Source: CBDCYN01 sp965224205
GTDB lineage: Bacteria; Planctomycetota; Phycisphaerae; Phycisphaerales; Phycisphaeraceae
Reading direction: 5' to 3'
Assembly: GCA_965224205.1 (NCBI GenBank)
Contig: CBDCYN010000027.1
Coordinates: forward strand, 13,456-77,455
Length of the DNA stretch: 64,000 bases
The notes beneath the pieces were generated by a model. It did no database searches, was not told where the DNA came from, and worked only from the letters and a program-made list of their open reading frames with translations. A program made the position numbers and the translations under genes. Shown here one piece after another: positions 36,181-46,090 of this stretch; the stretch's first letter is position 1, and every line of letters starts with the position of its first letter.

Positions 36181-37192
36181 TAGCCATTGGCGTAAATAAT
36201 CTTCTTTGACCGATAAGTGTGATTTCTGGCATGGAGGCCAAGGTCATGACCTATTCGATGGACTTGCGGCAGCGGGTGGTCGTGGCGGCGGGGTCGGGTG
36301 AACCGATCGCTTCGGTGGCAAAGCGGTTTTCCGTGGCGCGGCCGACGGTGCGCGACTGGCTGGGTCGACATCGACGAGGGGAGTTGTCGCCGGGCGTGCC
36401 GGGGCCCAAGGGGCCGGTGAAGCTCACGGCGGCTGATGAGCAGATCTTGCGTGAGAGGGTCGCGGCCCAGCCGGGGATCACGGCCAAGCAGCTGATGCCT
36501 CTGCTGAGCGTGCGGGTGGTCGAATCGACGGTGTGCCGGGCGTTGAAGCGTCTGGGGCTATCCTTAAAAAGAAGTCGCTGATCGCCGCCGAACAAGAACG
36601 TCCGGACGTGGCTCGACGTCGGCGAAGCTTCATGATCGCCCGGCGGTTCGTGGACCCGGGTTCGTTTGTTTTCCTCGATGAATCCGGGGCCAAGACCAAC
36701 ATGACCCGGCTGTACGGCCGGTCGCCGATCGGCGAGCGCTGCGTGGATCACACCCCGGACGGCCACTGGAAAACCATGACGATGCTCAGTGCCATCCGGC
36801 TCGACGGCGTGAGCCAAGGCGCGACGGTGGTGGTCGACGGTCCGATGGACGCGGCAACGTTCCTGGCTTATACACAGCAGTTCTTGGCCCCGTCGCTGCG
36901 GCCCGGGGATGTCGTGGTGATGGACAATCTCTCGTCGCACAAAGGCGCGGGGATCCGTGAGGCGATCGAAGCGGCCGGCGCGGACCTTTGGTACTTGCCG
37001 CCTTACTCGCCCGACCTCAACCCGATCGAAAAGCTGTGGAGCAAAGTCAAAGCGTGGCTACGTCGGGTCAGCGCCAAGACGTTCGACGCCTTGAACGACG
37101 CCATCGCCGATGCCCTGCGAGCCGTTCACCCCACAGAATGCCCCAACTACTTTCAAGCCTGTGGCTATGGAGAACATTGATGCCAGATGCTC
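36181..37192 (+). mobile_element. IS630-type insertion sequence, copy 2
   Basis: The left end TAGCCATTGGCGTAAATAAT follows TA at 36179-36180. The reversed right end is GAGCATCTGGCATCAATG. The TA at 37193-37194 is shared with copy 3, so the two sit head to tail. Length is 1012 bp, equal to copy 1. The left end has lost the GAGC match in part. Confidence 0.8.
36246..37180 (+). CDS. IS630-family transposase (copy 2), two frames
   Basis: The start at 36246 (MTYSMDLRQRVV) is preceded by GGCATGGAGGCC. The first frame ends at 36581 (LSLKRSR) and the second, one base earlier, is open to 37180. The overlap is CTTAAAAAGAAG, a longer A-run than copy 1 and a plausible -1 slippery site. The DDE residues are in FLDESGAKT, VVMDNLSSHK and PDLNPIEKLWSK. 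Helix-turn-helix segments are RFSVARPTVRDWLGRH-like. It is complete and similar to copies 1 and 3. Confidence 0.85.
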
Positions 37193-37194
37193 TA

Positions 37195-38310
37195 GAGCAA
37201 CTGGCGTAATTATTGATGTTTGAATAGATGATTCAACTCGCCGCCCAAGCAAAACGGAAAGAATCGCCCGGCAAATTCGACGATCGTGGTGTTGAATGAA
37301 CAATTCAATTATCAATAATCTTGAATAGTCGATAAGCATGATTTATGGCAAGGAGGCCTCGTCATGGCGTATTCGATGGACTTGCGGCAGCGTGTGGTGG
37401 CGGCGGTGGAATCGGGGGACTCGATCGCATCGGTGGCACGGCGGTTTTCCGTCACGTGGCCGACGGTGCGTGATTGGCCAGATCGGGCCCGTGGCGGCGA
37501 GTTGATGGCGGGCACACCGGGGCCCAAGGGATCGGTGAAGCTCACGGCGGACGATGAGCAGCGGATGCGTCAAGCGGTCGCGGCGCAGCCGGGCATCACC
37601 GCCAAACAATTGATGGCGAGGCTGAGTGTCCCCGTGGTGGAGTCCACCGTCTGTCGGGCGTTGAAGCGGCTGGGGCTGTCGCTCAAAAGAAGTCGCTGAT
37701 CGCCGCCGAGCAAGATCGACCCGACGTGGTCGATCGTCGCCGAAACTTCACGATCGCCCGTCGGTTCATCGATCCGGGGAGTCGGGTGTTTCTCGATGAA
37801 TCCGGAGCCAAGACGAACATGACGCGTCGGTATGGCTGGTCGTCGATGGGTCAACGTTGCGTCGATCACACGCCCCACGGCCATTGGAAAACGGTGACGA
37901 TGCTTAGCGTCATCCGACTCGAGGGGGTGGTTCAAGACGCGACGATCGTGCTCGACGGACCGATGAACAGCGAGACGTTCCTGGCCTACACCCAACAGTG
38001 CCTGGCCCCGGCGTTGCGTCGCGGCGACATCGTGGTGATGGACAACCTGTCGAGCCACAAGGTCAAGGGTGTGCGTGAGGCGATCGAGGCGGCGGGGGCT
38101 GAGGCGTGGTATCTGCCGCCGTATTCGCCGGACCTGAACCCGATCGAGAAGTTGTGGTCGAAGGTCAAGGCGTGGCTGTGTCGCGTGGGGGCCAAGACGT
38201 TGGACACGCTGACCGAGGTCATCGCCGACGCCCTGCGAGCCGTTCATGCCACTGAATGCAGAAACTACTTTGAATCCTGTGGCTATCAAGAATATTCACG
38301 CAATATGCTC
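37195..38310 (+). mobile_element. IS630-type insertion sequence, copy 3
   Basis: The left end GAGCAACTGGCGTAATTATT (37195) and reversed right end GAGCATATTGCGTGAATATT (38310) are inverted repeats; TA flanks at 37193-37194 and 38311-38312. It is about 104 bp longer than copies 1 and 2 because of a palindromic insert at 37209-37319. Confidence 0.82.
37209..37319. repeat. 111-bp imperfect palindrome nested in IS630 copy 3
   Basis: ATTATTGAT (37209) and ATCAATAAT (37319) end 29-base arms that match in reverse with a few mismatches; the arms also share TTGAAT/ATTCAA. Copies 1 and 2 lack this insert in the same spot, between the left end and the ribosome binding site. It may be a small MITE or a hairpin inserted in the leader. 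Confidence 0.7.
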
Positions 38311-38313
38311 TAG
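37364..38313 (+). CDS. IS630-family transposase (copy 3), two frames
   Basis: The ATG at 37364 has AAGGAGG before it. The first frame ends at 37699 (LSLKRSR) and the second, one base earlier, runs to 38313, so a -1 shift is again required at CTCAAAAGAAG. The DDE residues are in FLDESGAKT, VVMDNLSSHK and PDLNPIEKLWSK. The stop uses the flanking TA, because the element's last codons replace the stop found in copy 1. The second frame is complete, so the element may be active. Confidence 0.83.
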
Positions 38314-39217
38314 ATGCAGGCATGCGAGGTAGTTCTCCGGCTTCTTGCACCATCGCACCAGGATCGCTCGGTAGCGGTTGAGCCAGCTGTGATCGCGTTC
38401 CACCACCCAACGACGGGCTTTGGCCCCGGGGTGACGCTGGAGATCATGGGCCTCTTCGCCGCGGCTACGGATGTGGGCTTCAAAGCCCAGGTCCTCAATC
38501 AACTCACGCACTTGCTTGGAATCGTAAGCCTTGTCCAGGCACACGCCGTAGGCCCGGCCCCGATTCGGCGGCGGGCACTCAACGACGATCGCTTGCAGCG
38601 TCGGCTCCAGGAGCTTCACGTCGTGACGGTTGGCCCCGTCGATCGCCACCGCCAAGGGCACGCCCGCCGCCTCACACAGCACCGACCGCTTCACGCCGTT
38701 TTTGCCGCGATCCGTGGGGTTGGGGCCGGTTTTTCCCCCCGCCCAACGGGGCTTTGTTCATCGCCCCATCCACCGACAGCCACGACCAGTCCAAACCCTT
38801 GAGCCCGTCGTATTCCAACAAGCCCGCTTCCCAGAATTTCAGGAACACGCCTTGCTTGACCCAGCGTTGGAAACGGTCATGAGCCGTGGACCCCGGGCAG
38901 ATCCCCGTGGCGCTGAGGGCTTTCCACTGGCAGCCGGTGCGGAGCCGGAAGAAGATCGCGTCCAAGCAATCCCGATCCGGTATAGGCGGGCGACCACCCC
39001 CAAACTTATGCGTGTTGACCCGCGGCGGGATCAGCGGCCTGAACTTCTCCCATATCTCATCGGTCAACCGAAACACTCCGCTCATCGCTGAACGTGTCAT
39101 CGCGAGCCTCCTTGCCCGTGGCACCATCGCCAAACACGCTATCGGCTAATCATGGGTTATTCCGATAGACTCTTAGATTCCTAAGAACCCTTGTTAATTG
39201 ACTGAGGGTTTTGTTTC

Positions 39218-40243
39218 ATGATCGTTTACGCTGGAATCGACGAAGCGGGGTATGGGCCGATGTTCGGGCCGTTGGTGGTGGGACGGTCGGTGCTGGCCAT
39301 CGAACGCGATCGCGTCGACAGCCACCTAGTCGACTACCCGGACCAGCTGTGGGATCGCCTCTCTCAAGCCGTGTGCCGAACCTTGAGCGACCGCCGGGGG
39401 CGCATTGCGGTCAACGATTCAAAGAAGCTGCGGACCGCTGCTAGCGGGATCAGGCACCTCGAGATCGGCTCGCTGGCGTTTGCGGCGCTAGCGGGGCATC
39501 GGCCCGAATCGGTAGATCAGTGGCTGGACCTGCTGGGCGAGCGTTGCCACCATGACCTAGCTGCCACGCCGTGGTACCAGCCTGACCAGGATCAACCTTG
39601 GGCGGCGCTGCCGTGCACCGTCGCCCAGGGCGAGCTAGCGGTGGCGCGAGGGCTGTTGACCGCCACAGCTCGTCTGCAAGGCATCCAGGCGCTGGACCTC
39701 GGGGCGTCGGTCGTGCTTGAAGACCGGTTCAATCAGATGGTCGCCGCAACGCGATCCAAGGCTTCAGTAAGCTTTACGTTCGTGGCTGGTCACCTCCAAG
39801 CGGTCTGGGAACAGTATGGGTGTCACGGCCCGGTGGTGGTCGTCGATCGGCAGTCCGGGCGGGTGCGTTACCGGCGCTTACTGGCCGAGGTTTTTCCTCA
39901 TGCGGCCATCACCATTCTTGAAGAGGGTCCTCAGCGTAGCTGCTATCAGATTGAATCTGAACCGGGGCATCCCCGGCGTGACCCCGGGCTGCATCGGAGC
40001 ATGACTGTCCGGTTCGAGGTCGAAGCCGACACCATGCACATGCCCACCGCGTTGGCGAGCATGGTCAGCAAGTACACCCGTGAGCTGATGATGAGCCGGT
40101 TCCAGGTGTGGTTCGCAAAACACGCGCCCGAGATCCAACCCACCGCTGGTTACGCGCAAGACGCCAAACGATTCTGGCAGCAGATCCAGCCGATACTGCC
40201 TCGATTAGCCATTCGGGACGACCAGCTCAAGCGGCTGTCGTAG
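39218..40243 (+). CDS. RNase HII-like protein
   Basis: The product (341 residues) starts AGIDEAGYGPMFGPLVVG, the DEAG motif of RNase HII, whose first Asp and Glu bind metal and cut RNA in RNA:DNA hybrids. NDSKKLRTAA near 65 matches the family's DSKKL segment. VVVVDRQSGRVRY, further on, carries an Asp in the place of a later catalytic residue. It is longer than typical RNase HII (about 200) because of inserts near 100-170 and a C-terminal extension, so it is a divergent member or a paralog. It sits right of the IS cluster and may be the first ordinary chromosomal gene there. Confidence 0.72.
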   Translation: MIVYAGIDEAGYGPMFGPLVVGRSVLAIERDRVDSHLVDYPDQLWDRLSQAVCRTLSDRRGRIAVNDSKKLRTAASGIRHLEIGSLAFAALAGHRPESVDQWLDLLGERCHHDLAATPWYQPDQDQPWAALPCTVAQGELAVARGLLTATARLQGIQALDLGASVVLEDRFNQMVAATRSKASVSFTFVAGHLQAVWEQYGCHGPVVVVDRQSGRVRYRRLLAEVFPHAAITILEEGPQRSCYQIESEPGHPRRDPGLHRSMTVRFEVEADTMHMPTALASMVSKYTRELMMSRFQVWFAKHAPEIQPTAGYAQDAKRFWQQIQPILPRLAIRDDQLKRLS

Positions 40244-40296
40244 CTGTTTGTCCATAGCTACCCAATCTATTGAAAGGATGTCTATGAATCACACAT

Positions 40297-40560
40297 CAAT
40301 ATTTCCCGCTCCATCTTCAGCCGCCGGTTCTCTTGTTGGAGTTCTCACAGATTGGTTTGCATCCCCTGGTCGGTCAGCCGACCGTTGGGCGCCAACTGCC
40401 GCCCCCAGGTACACACCGTCGTGCCCGCGACCCCCAACCGCCGGGCGACCTTGGACTGAGATAATCCCTCCTCGGTGACCATCCGCACCGCCCCGGCCTT
40501 GAACTGTGCGTCATACCGCTTGCTGATCTTGTCGTGACCCGTGGACTTCGACAGCTTGTG
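40297..40560 (-). pseudogene. IS3-family OrfA remnant with internal stop
   Basis: On the minus strand the frame reads KISKRYDAQFKAGAVRM, then EEGLSQSKVARRLGVAGTTV, the helix-turn-helix of IS3/IS911 OrfA, then NL, a TGA stop, and ELQQENRRLKMEREIL, the leucine-zipper-like end. It is cut near 40297 and no OrfB follows. The upstream part near 40570-40622 resembles an IS3-type end (TGAGCTTCCCCAGGAAAAG on the minus strand). Confidence 0.7.
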
Positions 40561-40703
40561 GACTCCTTTCGCCAGGTAGCCTACCTAGCAGTTGGGACCG
40601 TCCACTTTTCCTGGGGAAGCTCAATGTCTCCTTTCTGTGAGACGAATCGACCTTAACCACGCGCCCAGTTTTTGGGGAGTACCTCACTTCACCCGCTGAC
40701 ATC

Positions 40704-40895
40704 TATACCCATCGCGGGCGAAATGACGGCACGATTCGTGTACACAGCAAGTAGGTTTTCGGGATCCGGCGCGTGCCGACGCGGTATTTTTTTTACGCAT
40801 CGCGTATCAAAATACCGCGTCGAGAATGCTTCGGACACCGATCCTTGTCTTGCGGTGCACACGAATCGTGCCGTCGTTCACCCGCGATGGGTATA
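40704..40895. repeat. 192-bp inverted repeat element with nested palindrome
   Basis: The arms start TATACCCATCGCGGG and are about 45 bp each, differing at a few bases. A second pair, GACGCGGTATTTT and AAAATACCGCGTC, is nested in the centre near 40777 and 40808. It ends 2 bp from the stop of the LEPR-XLL gene (40898), so in that gene's transcript it could fold as one long hairpin. It looks like another small non-autonomous element or a complex terminator. Confidence 0.75.
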
Positions 40896-40897
40896 CC

Positions 40898-43123
40898 TCA
40901 CTTATTGACCTGTATCGCCGAGTCCGGTACGTCTGTGGGGATCGGGCCGATATCCTGGGGCGAGATGGTGGGGCCTTGCGGCAGGCTGGTGATCGGCTGG
41001 CTGTTGTCGTTGATCAAGCCCAGCCACTGCCCGGCAGCGATGGCCCCGCCGGTGATGAACCCGCCCACGGCGTCGCCGGCAATCGCGATCCCCTGGCTGG
41101 CCGCGCCATAGTGACCGCTGAGGAACGCGTTGTTGACCGCGTGTAGCTCGTTGCCGGCTTGCGGGTCGCCGGTGACGAAGCTGTATAGGTCCGTGTAATA
41201 CGCCCGCAACAGACGCACGTAATTGCTTAGCCCGATCACATCGGCGACGCCGGGGTTGTGGCCGGTTGCTAAGATACCGATCGTATCGATGGCCCCGCCG
41301 ATCGCCTGGTTGATGCTTACGGGTGGGATGAAGCCAACCCCAGCGACGCTGATAGCATCGGCCGCCTTGCCGCCGGTCGTGGTCGCGACGGATCCCTGGG
41401 TGAACTCGATATAACCACTAAAAATGTTACCAGCCCACCCCAAAAAAGTCGCGAATTTACTGGCGCCGGGTGAGAGATCGAAAAACTCATCCAACGCGCC
41501 AGGGATCTGAGTGCCTGCTGTGGTTCCGGACACCGCGACATCTGGGACGCTGTTGTCGCTGGAGCCTTGGCCGTCGCCCTGCTGATCGTTGGAGTTTGGT
41601 TGCGTCGAGGCCGAGTCATCGGACGATCCGTCTGTGTTGGGGGCTTGATTGTCTGAGTCGGAGCCACCCGATGGAGCCGTCGACGACGAATCGGACCCGC
41701 CGGGTGCCGGCGTGGGATCATCGGCATTCCCAGAATCGCCTGCGGGGGCTTGGTCCCCCGTCCCGCCTGAATCGGTCGCGGCTGAATCCGTGCCTCCCGT
41801 TGGGCTAGACGGAGTTGTGTTATCCGACGAATCGGTCGATCCGTCGCCTTTTACCAGCGAGGGGTCATGGATCCCGTCGAGGTGATCGCGGAATTCCTCA
41901 ACGCCCTGCTCGACGCCGTTGAGGATGTCATTCAAGTCTTCTGCCAGGTCGTTGAGGTCATTGACGAGGTCGTTGAGCTCATCGATTTCCGCTTGATCGT
42001 TGTCCGGGTCGTCGTTGGGGCTATCGTCGGAAGAACCGTCACCGGTGCCCTCGAGCTCGTCGAGCTGATCATTGAGCGCGTCGATCTTGTCTCCGTCTAA
42101 CCCGCCGGGTTTGGCGTATTCGTCGATGAGCTGATCGATCACGCCGCCGATCTGTTCGTCGGTATTCTCATCCGTTTCTGAGCCGGTGCTGTTGCCGGTG
42201 TCCTCGGTTGAGTCAGATGGGGTGGTGTCGCCCGGTTCGTCCGTGCTGGGGTTATCGTTGCTTTCGCCCAGCGCGTCTTCGAGTAGGCCATCGCGTAGTG
42301 CTTCGAGCTGATCGAGATCGTCCATCAACGCGTCGATGAGTTCTTGATTCTCTTCGAGATCACCCTCTAATGCGTCGTTGAGCTGTTCGGTGAGGTCCTC
42401 GATCTGATCGTTGAGGTCGTCGAGATCGTCGTTGAAGCTGTCGCCTGTTGGGGCATCCGGGGTATCCGGGGTGTTGTTTGCCGAGTTATCTGGGGTGTTG
42501 TCCCCTGTGTTGTCCGGAGCGTCGTTCTGAGTGTCGCCGGCTGTGGGTGTGATGCCCGAATAATCAAAATCGCTGGCGAATATCGGGTAGTCATTGCCCG
42601 TATGGATATCGTACACGAGCATAAGGACCTGCGGCACATCTTGTGGTTTAGGCGTGCCGGTCGTGGTGGTGGAGATCACTTCGCCGGTGGAATCGGTTTT
42701 GGTTGTGGTTTTCGTGGTGTCGGGGTTGTAGGTGATCGTGGTCGTTACCCCGGTGTCGTGATTGGTCCAGGACGTCGCCTGCCCGGTGGGAGGGGAGGTC
42801 GTAGTCGAAGACGACTGGCCGTCGGGCGTGGTCGTCGTGGTAGTGATTGACCCGTTGGGGTTGCCCACAGCCGCGATGGTGTTACCCGTGTCCGGGTTGA
42901 CCGTGGACGCAGAAGGCGATTTGACGACCGCCGAGGGGTCTAGATTCGCGAGGGGGACACCCACCCCAGCCAGCAACGCACTGGTGCTTAGCAACTGTCT
43001 AGACTCGAGCATCTCGAGACTGAATGGTTCGGCCTGATGGCCTTGGGGCTTGGTTCTTACACGACGTTGGATGAGTTTGGCGCAGCATAGCTGCCTCCTC
43101 TGAAAAAGGGTTTCGATGAACAA
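40898..43123 (-). CDS. LEPR-XLL-type secreted Asp/Ser/Thr-rich protein
   Basis: SLEMLESRQLLS near residue 34-45 matches the LEPR-XLL signal (LEPR.LLS) found at the N-terminus of large planctomycete surface proteins. Most of the protein (about 180-560) is low-complexity sequence rich in D, N, S, T, G and P, with acidic heptad-like segments such as DDLNDQIEDLTEQLNDAL that suggest coiled coil and calcium binding. The last 170 residues are more hydrophobic and Gly-rich. The frame starts at TTG (43123) without a ribosome binding site. AGGAGG at 43094-43099 precedes an ATG at 43088 in a different frame, so a frameshift near the start is possible. Function is unknown; adhesion or matrix roles are common in the group. 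Confidence 0.7.
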   Translation of the reverse strand: MFIETLFQRRQLCCAKLIQRRVRTKPQGHQAEPFSLEMLESRQLLSTSALLAGVGVPLANLDPSAVVKSPSASTVNPDTGNTIAAVGNPNGSITTTTTTPDGQSSSTTTSPPTGQATSWTNHDTGVTTTITYNPDTTKTTTKTDSTGEVISTTTTGTPKPQDVPQVLMLVYDIHTGNDYPIFASDFDYSGITPTAGDTQNDAPDNTGDNTPDNSANNTPDTPDAPTGDSFNDDLDDLNDQIEDLTEQLNDALEGDLEENQELIDALMDDLDQLEALRDGLLEDALGESNDNPSTDEPGDTTPSDSTEDTGNSTGSETDENTDEQIGGVIDQLIDEYAKPGGLDGDKIDALNDQLDELEGTGDGSSDDSPNDDPDNDQAEIDELNDLVNDLNDLAEDLNDILNGVEQGVEEFRDHLDGIHDPSLVKGDGSTDSSDNTTPSSPTGGTDSAATDSGGTGDQAPAGDSGNADDPTPAPGGSDSSSTAPSGGSDSDNQAPNTDGSSDDSASTQPNSNDQQGDGQGSSDNSVPDVAVSGTTAGTQIPGALDEFFDLSPGASKFATFLGWAGNIFSGYIEFTQGSVATTTGGKAADAISVAGVGFIPPVSINQAIGGAIDTIGILATGHNPGVADVIGLSNYVRLLRAYYTDLYSFVTGDPQAGNELHAVNNAFLSGHYGAASQGIAIAGDAVGGFITGGAIAAGQWLGLINDNSQPITSLPQGPTISPQDIGPIPTDVPDSAIQVNK

Positions 43124-43704
43124 AACGGACTACTTCCGATTACGTTGGCCCCGGTGATGGGCCTGGTTACCTGCCTCGAATCGAGCAGCGCCTATTGATT
43201 GGCTTCGTGCTTGTTTTCGATCATGGTCAGCCGCATGTCACCTATTTTTACGGACAGGCGATCGCGTCAGATGTGGCAAGAGAGGAAAAATTTGAAGAAA
43301 GAGATTATTGGAGGCACAGGCGGCCACAAGACGAGGTAGATGCCTTAAAAGCTGTTTCAAAATCTGTGTCCCGTTGGTTTCCGCACTGGCTGACAAGCAG
43401 CTAGTGGCACCCGTCCATGGTTCTTGAAAAACAGCTTCTTAGAGCATTTTACTCAGTCGTAGTGGATTGGCACATCAAAGAACCCGCTTGCTGACACACA
43501 CGGCTCGCTACGAGCACGCATGGATCAATATGGATGCGTATGGCCCCACTTGATTCATGTGGGGCAAAACACCATTGGCTAGGTTCACCTTTGATGGCTA
43601 GGCCGATTTCTTCCAAAGGAATCCAAAGACTCGCCGCTCGGCCATGCCTTCGGGTGGGCCTAGATCTTTCTGGCGTCGGGGGGTCCTGGCTTTGCGTCGA
43701 TCGG
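43124..43704. other. Intergenic region with repeat fragment
   Basis: Between the LEPR-XLL gene and the true end of the chemoreceptor. Near 43440 a partial repeat begins TTAGAGCATTTTAC and contains AAAGAACCCGCTTGCTGAC, a degraded copy of the shared core. A 69-codon plus frame at 43195 has no ribosome binding site and no recognisable fold. Confidence 0.45.
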
Positions 43705-46090
43705 TCATGCGGGCGGCGGGCCTTCGTCTCTGGTACGTCGTTCAAGATCGAACTGGGCCACGATGCTGTGCAGGCTCGCGGAGCTTTGGGATAGGGACTC
43801 AGCGGCTTGGCTGGCCTGGGCTGAACCTTCCTTAGCCTGGGTGGTCATGGCGCGGACACTTTCGATGTTGCGCCGCACCTGCCTCGCCGGTGGCGGATTG
43901 TTCCTCCGCAGCAGAGGCGATCACCTCGACCATCCGGGCGACCTCGGTGGCGTTGGTGACGATCTGACCCAGGCTCTGGCCGGCTGAAGAGGCCCGCTGG
44001 ACGCCCTGGGTGACGCGCTGCGTGCCGCTGTTCATCTGATCGACCGCTTGTTTGGTCTCTAGCTGGATCTGCGTGATGGAATCAGCGACCTCGTCGGTGG
44101 CTTTGGTGGTACGGTCGGCGAGTTTGCGGACCTCGTCAGCGACGACGGCGAAGCCGCGGCCGTGTTCTCCGGCGCGGGCGGCCTCGATCGCGGCGTTGAG
44201 GGCCAGCAGGTTCGTTTGGTCGGCGATCTCGTTGATCACGTCGATGATCTGGCTGATCTGCTCGCTACGTCTGCCCAGCTCCTCGACGCTGGTGGCGCCG
44301 CTGGTGACCGCGTCGTTGATGCTGTTCATGTCATCGATGGTCTGCTCGACGACCTCCCGGCCCTCCTGGGCGACCCGGCCGGACTGCTCGGCGCTGGTAG
44401 CTGCCTCACTGGACTTACGTGCCACCTCGACGACCGAGGTGGCCATCTCATCGACCGCAGCGGTGATCTCCATGACCTGATCGGCCTGGTGGGACATGCC
44501 CTGGGACATCTGTTCGGAGCTGGCGGCGATCTCGGTCGCCGCGGCTGCGACGGATTGAGACTGCTGGGCAATGTCGACCATGAACCGGTTAAGGGTCTTG
44601 GTGTAGGCGTTGAACTGTCGGGCCAGATCGCCCAGTTCGTCCCCGCTGGAATCATCGAGCCGTTCGCGCAGGTTCGCCCCGCCCTTGGCCATTTTCGATA
44701 CTTTCTCAATCACTTCTCGTAGCGGATTGGTCAGGGCCTGAGAAAAGACGACCGCGACCCCGAAGACCCCCGCGGCCACGAACAAGGCCATGACCAAGAT
44801 TGAATTGCGCAGCGAATCAGAAGCGGCCAGCACCTCGGCCAGGTCCTTCTCCGCCAGCACCGCCCAGTCGAGGCCGTCGATCTGCAGCGGGGCGTAGGCC
44901 GAGACGACCGGGACCCCGCGGTAGTCGTCGACGATCTGGCAGTCGCTTTGGCCGCTGATCGCGGCCTTGGCGGCGTCGGTGTCGATCTTCTGAATAAAGA
45001 TGGTCGATTCTTCGCTGAACCGGCTGTCGGAGCGCATCAGCAGGTCCGACCCGATGAGGTACGTCTCGCCCGACTCGCCCATCCCGGCGGTGTCGCTCAT
45101 GACCGCGTTGATCTGCCCCACCGGCATCTGGAACACCGCCACGCCGACCTTCTCGCCCTCATGGAACACCGGTGACCCGATAAAGCTCGCGGCGGCGCCG
45201 TAACTGGGTTCATAGGGCTTGAAGTCTTCAAGGACAATCATTCCGGGACGATTGGCGGCGAGGGCCTGGCGGTAGACATCACCGAAGTTGGTACCCTTGT
45301 ACGGGCCGTCGATGAAGTTCGTGGCGTAGTCGGTTTCCTTGAATACCGAATAGACCAGGTTCCCCTTAAGATCGAACAAGAAGATGTCGTAGTACCCGAA
45401 GGTCTCTAGGAATTGGCGGATCTTCGGGTGGTAGTGGGCGTGTATTTGGTTGTATTGGCAGTCCTGCTTCGCGGCGTCGAGCGCGACCTTTTCCCCGACG
45501 GGGTGGGGGTTGTTGGCGATGTACATCGCTTGAAGCAGCCGGCCCGAGGCGGACTCGGGGATATATGCCGATGCCCCGCGGAAGGTGACGCCGGCTTTGG
45601 CGGCCCGCGGTTTGAACTGGGTATCGAAGTAGCGCTCGAGGGCTTCGTACTCGGGGCTGCCTGGCTTGCCCGATTCCTTGAGATCGCTGGGCACCTTCCC
45701 GAACGCCTCGGAGAACTGGGCGGTGGCCTGAGCGATCATGTCACTATTGGCGAAGTTGAGCATCTGCCCGCGGATCGTCTGGAAATATTTCTCGATGTGG
45801 TGCTTGCGGCCGGTGGCGATCGCGATCAGTGATTTTTGCTGCTCTTGAAGCAGCGCGTCGCGGCTGCGGGAGATGCTCACGAGCCCAACAACCGTGATGG
45901 CGCCTAGCCCCAGGAACAGCCCCAGGGCGGTAATCTTGAGCTTGATGGTCATGCTCCGCCGCCACCACCATGCGGCAGCCAAAGCGACCGCGAATATAAC
46001 GCCGACGAGCAGGATTTCAGTTTGCATGCCTGTTGCCCCAAGATTCAGTGATAATGTTTGCCACCGATGCAGATAGATCGTACCGATCAA
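43705..46090 (-). CDS. Methyl-accepting chemotaxis protein (dCache), C-terminal frameshift
   Basis: The 752-codon frame ends early at 43832. A single-base insertion near 43893 (GAGGCAGGTGCGG) shifts it. In the neighbouring frame MTTQAKEGSAQASQAAES and SASLHSIVAQFDL continue to a stop at 43705, the normal end of the signalling helices. Domains in order: N-terminal helix and a second membrane segment (about 8-70), a large periplasmic double Cache sensor (about 85-420), a membrane helix near 430, HAMP (about 455-510) and the MCP coiled coil with the conserved tip near EIADQTNLLALNAAIEAARA. It senses a small ligand and controls CheA. Whether the shift is real or a read error is not known. Confidence 0.82.

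Larger units (their letters stand above)
36134..39100 (-). pseudogene. IS5-family transposase, split and frameshifted
   Basis: The start at 39100 (MTRSAMSGVFRLTDEIWE) has AGGAGG before it. The first frame runs to 38672 and has the N-terminal domain and WSWLSVDGAMNKAP with the first Asp. At GGGGGGAAAAA (38740-38730) a +1 shift is needed to enter the second frame, TGPNPTDRGKNGVKRSV, with DKAYDSKQ (second Asp) and VVERDHSWLNRYRAI (Glu). The second frame is then interrupted after CLHL by an IS630 element and resumes at 36180 as ACGLIAFQQAGLFG to a stop at 36134. All catalytic residues exist, but the gene is broken. The shift at the G/A run may be programmed in this family. Confidence 0.82.
36130..39172 (-). 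mobile_element. IS5-family element interrupted by two IS630-type elements
   Basis: The left end GACCCTATCCGAATAACCC (36130) and reversed right end GAGTCTATCGGAATAACCC (39172) are inverted repeats. TTA flanks both (36127-36129 and 39173-39175), the TNA target duplication of the IS427/IS1031 groups. Without the inserts (36181-38312) it would be about 911 bp. Its transposase frame rejoins exactly across the inserts. Confidence 0.85.

Noticed and set aside
43195..43404. 69-codon plus-strand frame
   Set aside because: No ribosome binding site, no recognisable domain, and a partial repeat lies next to it.
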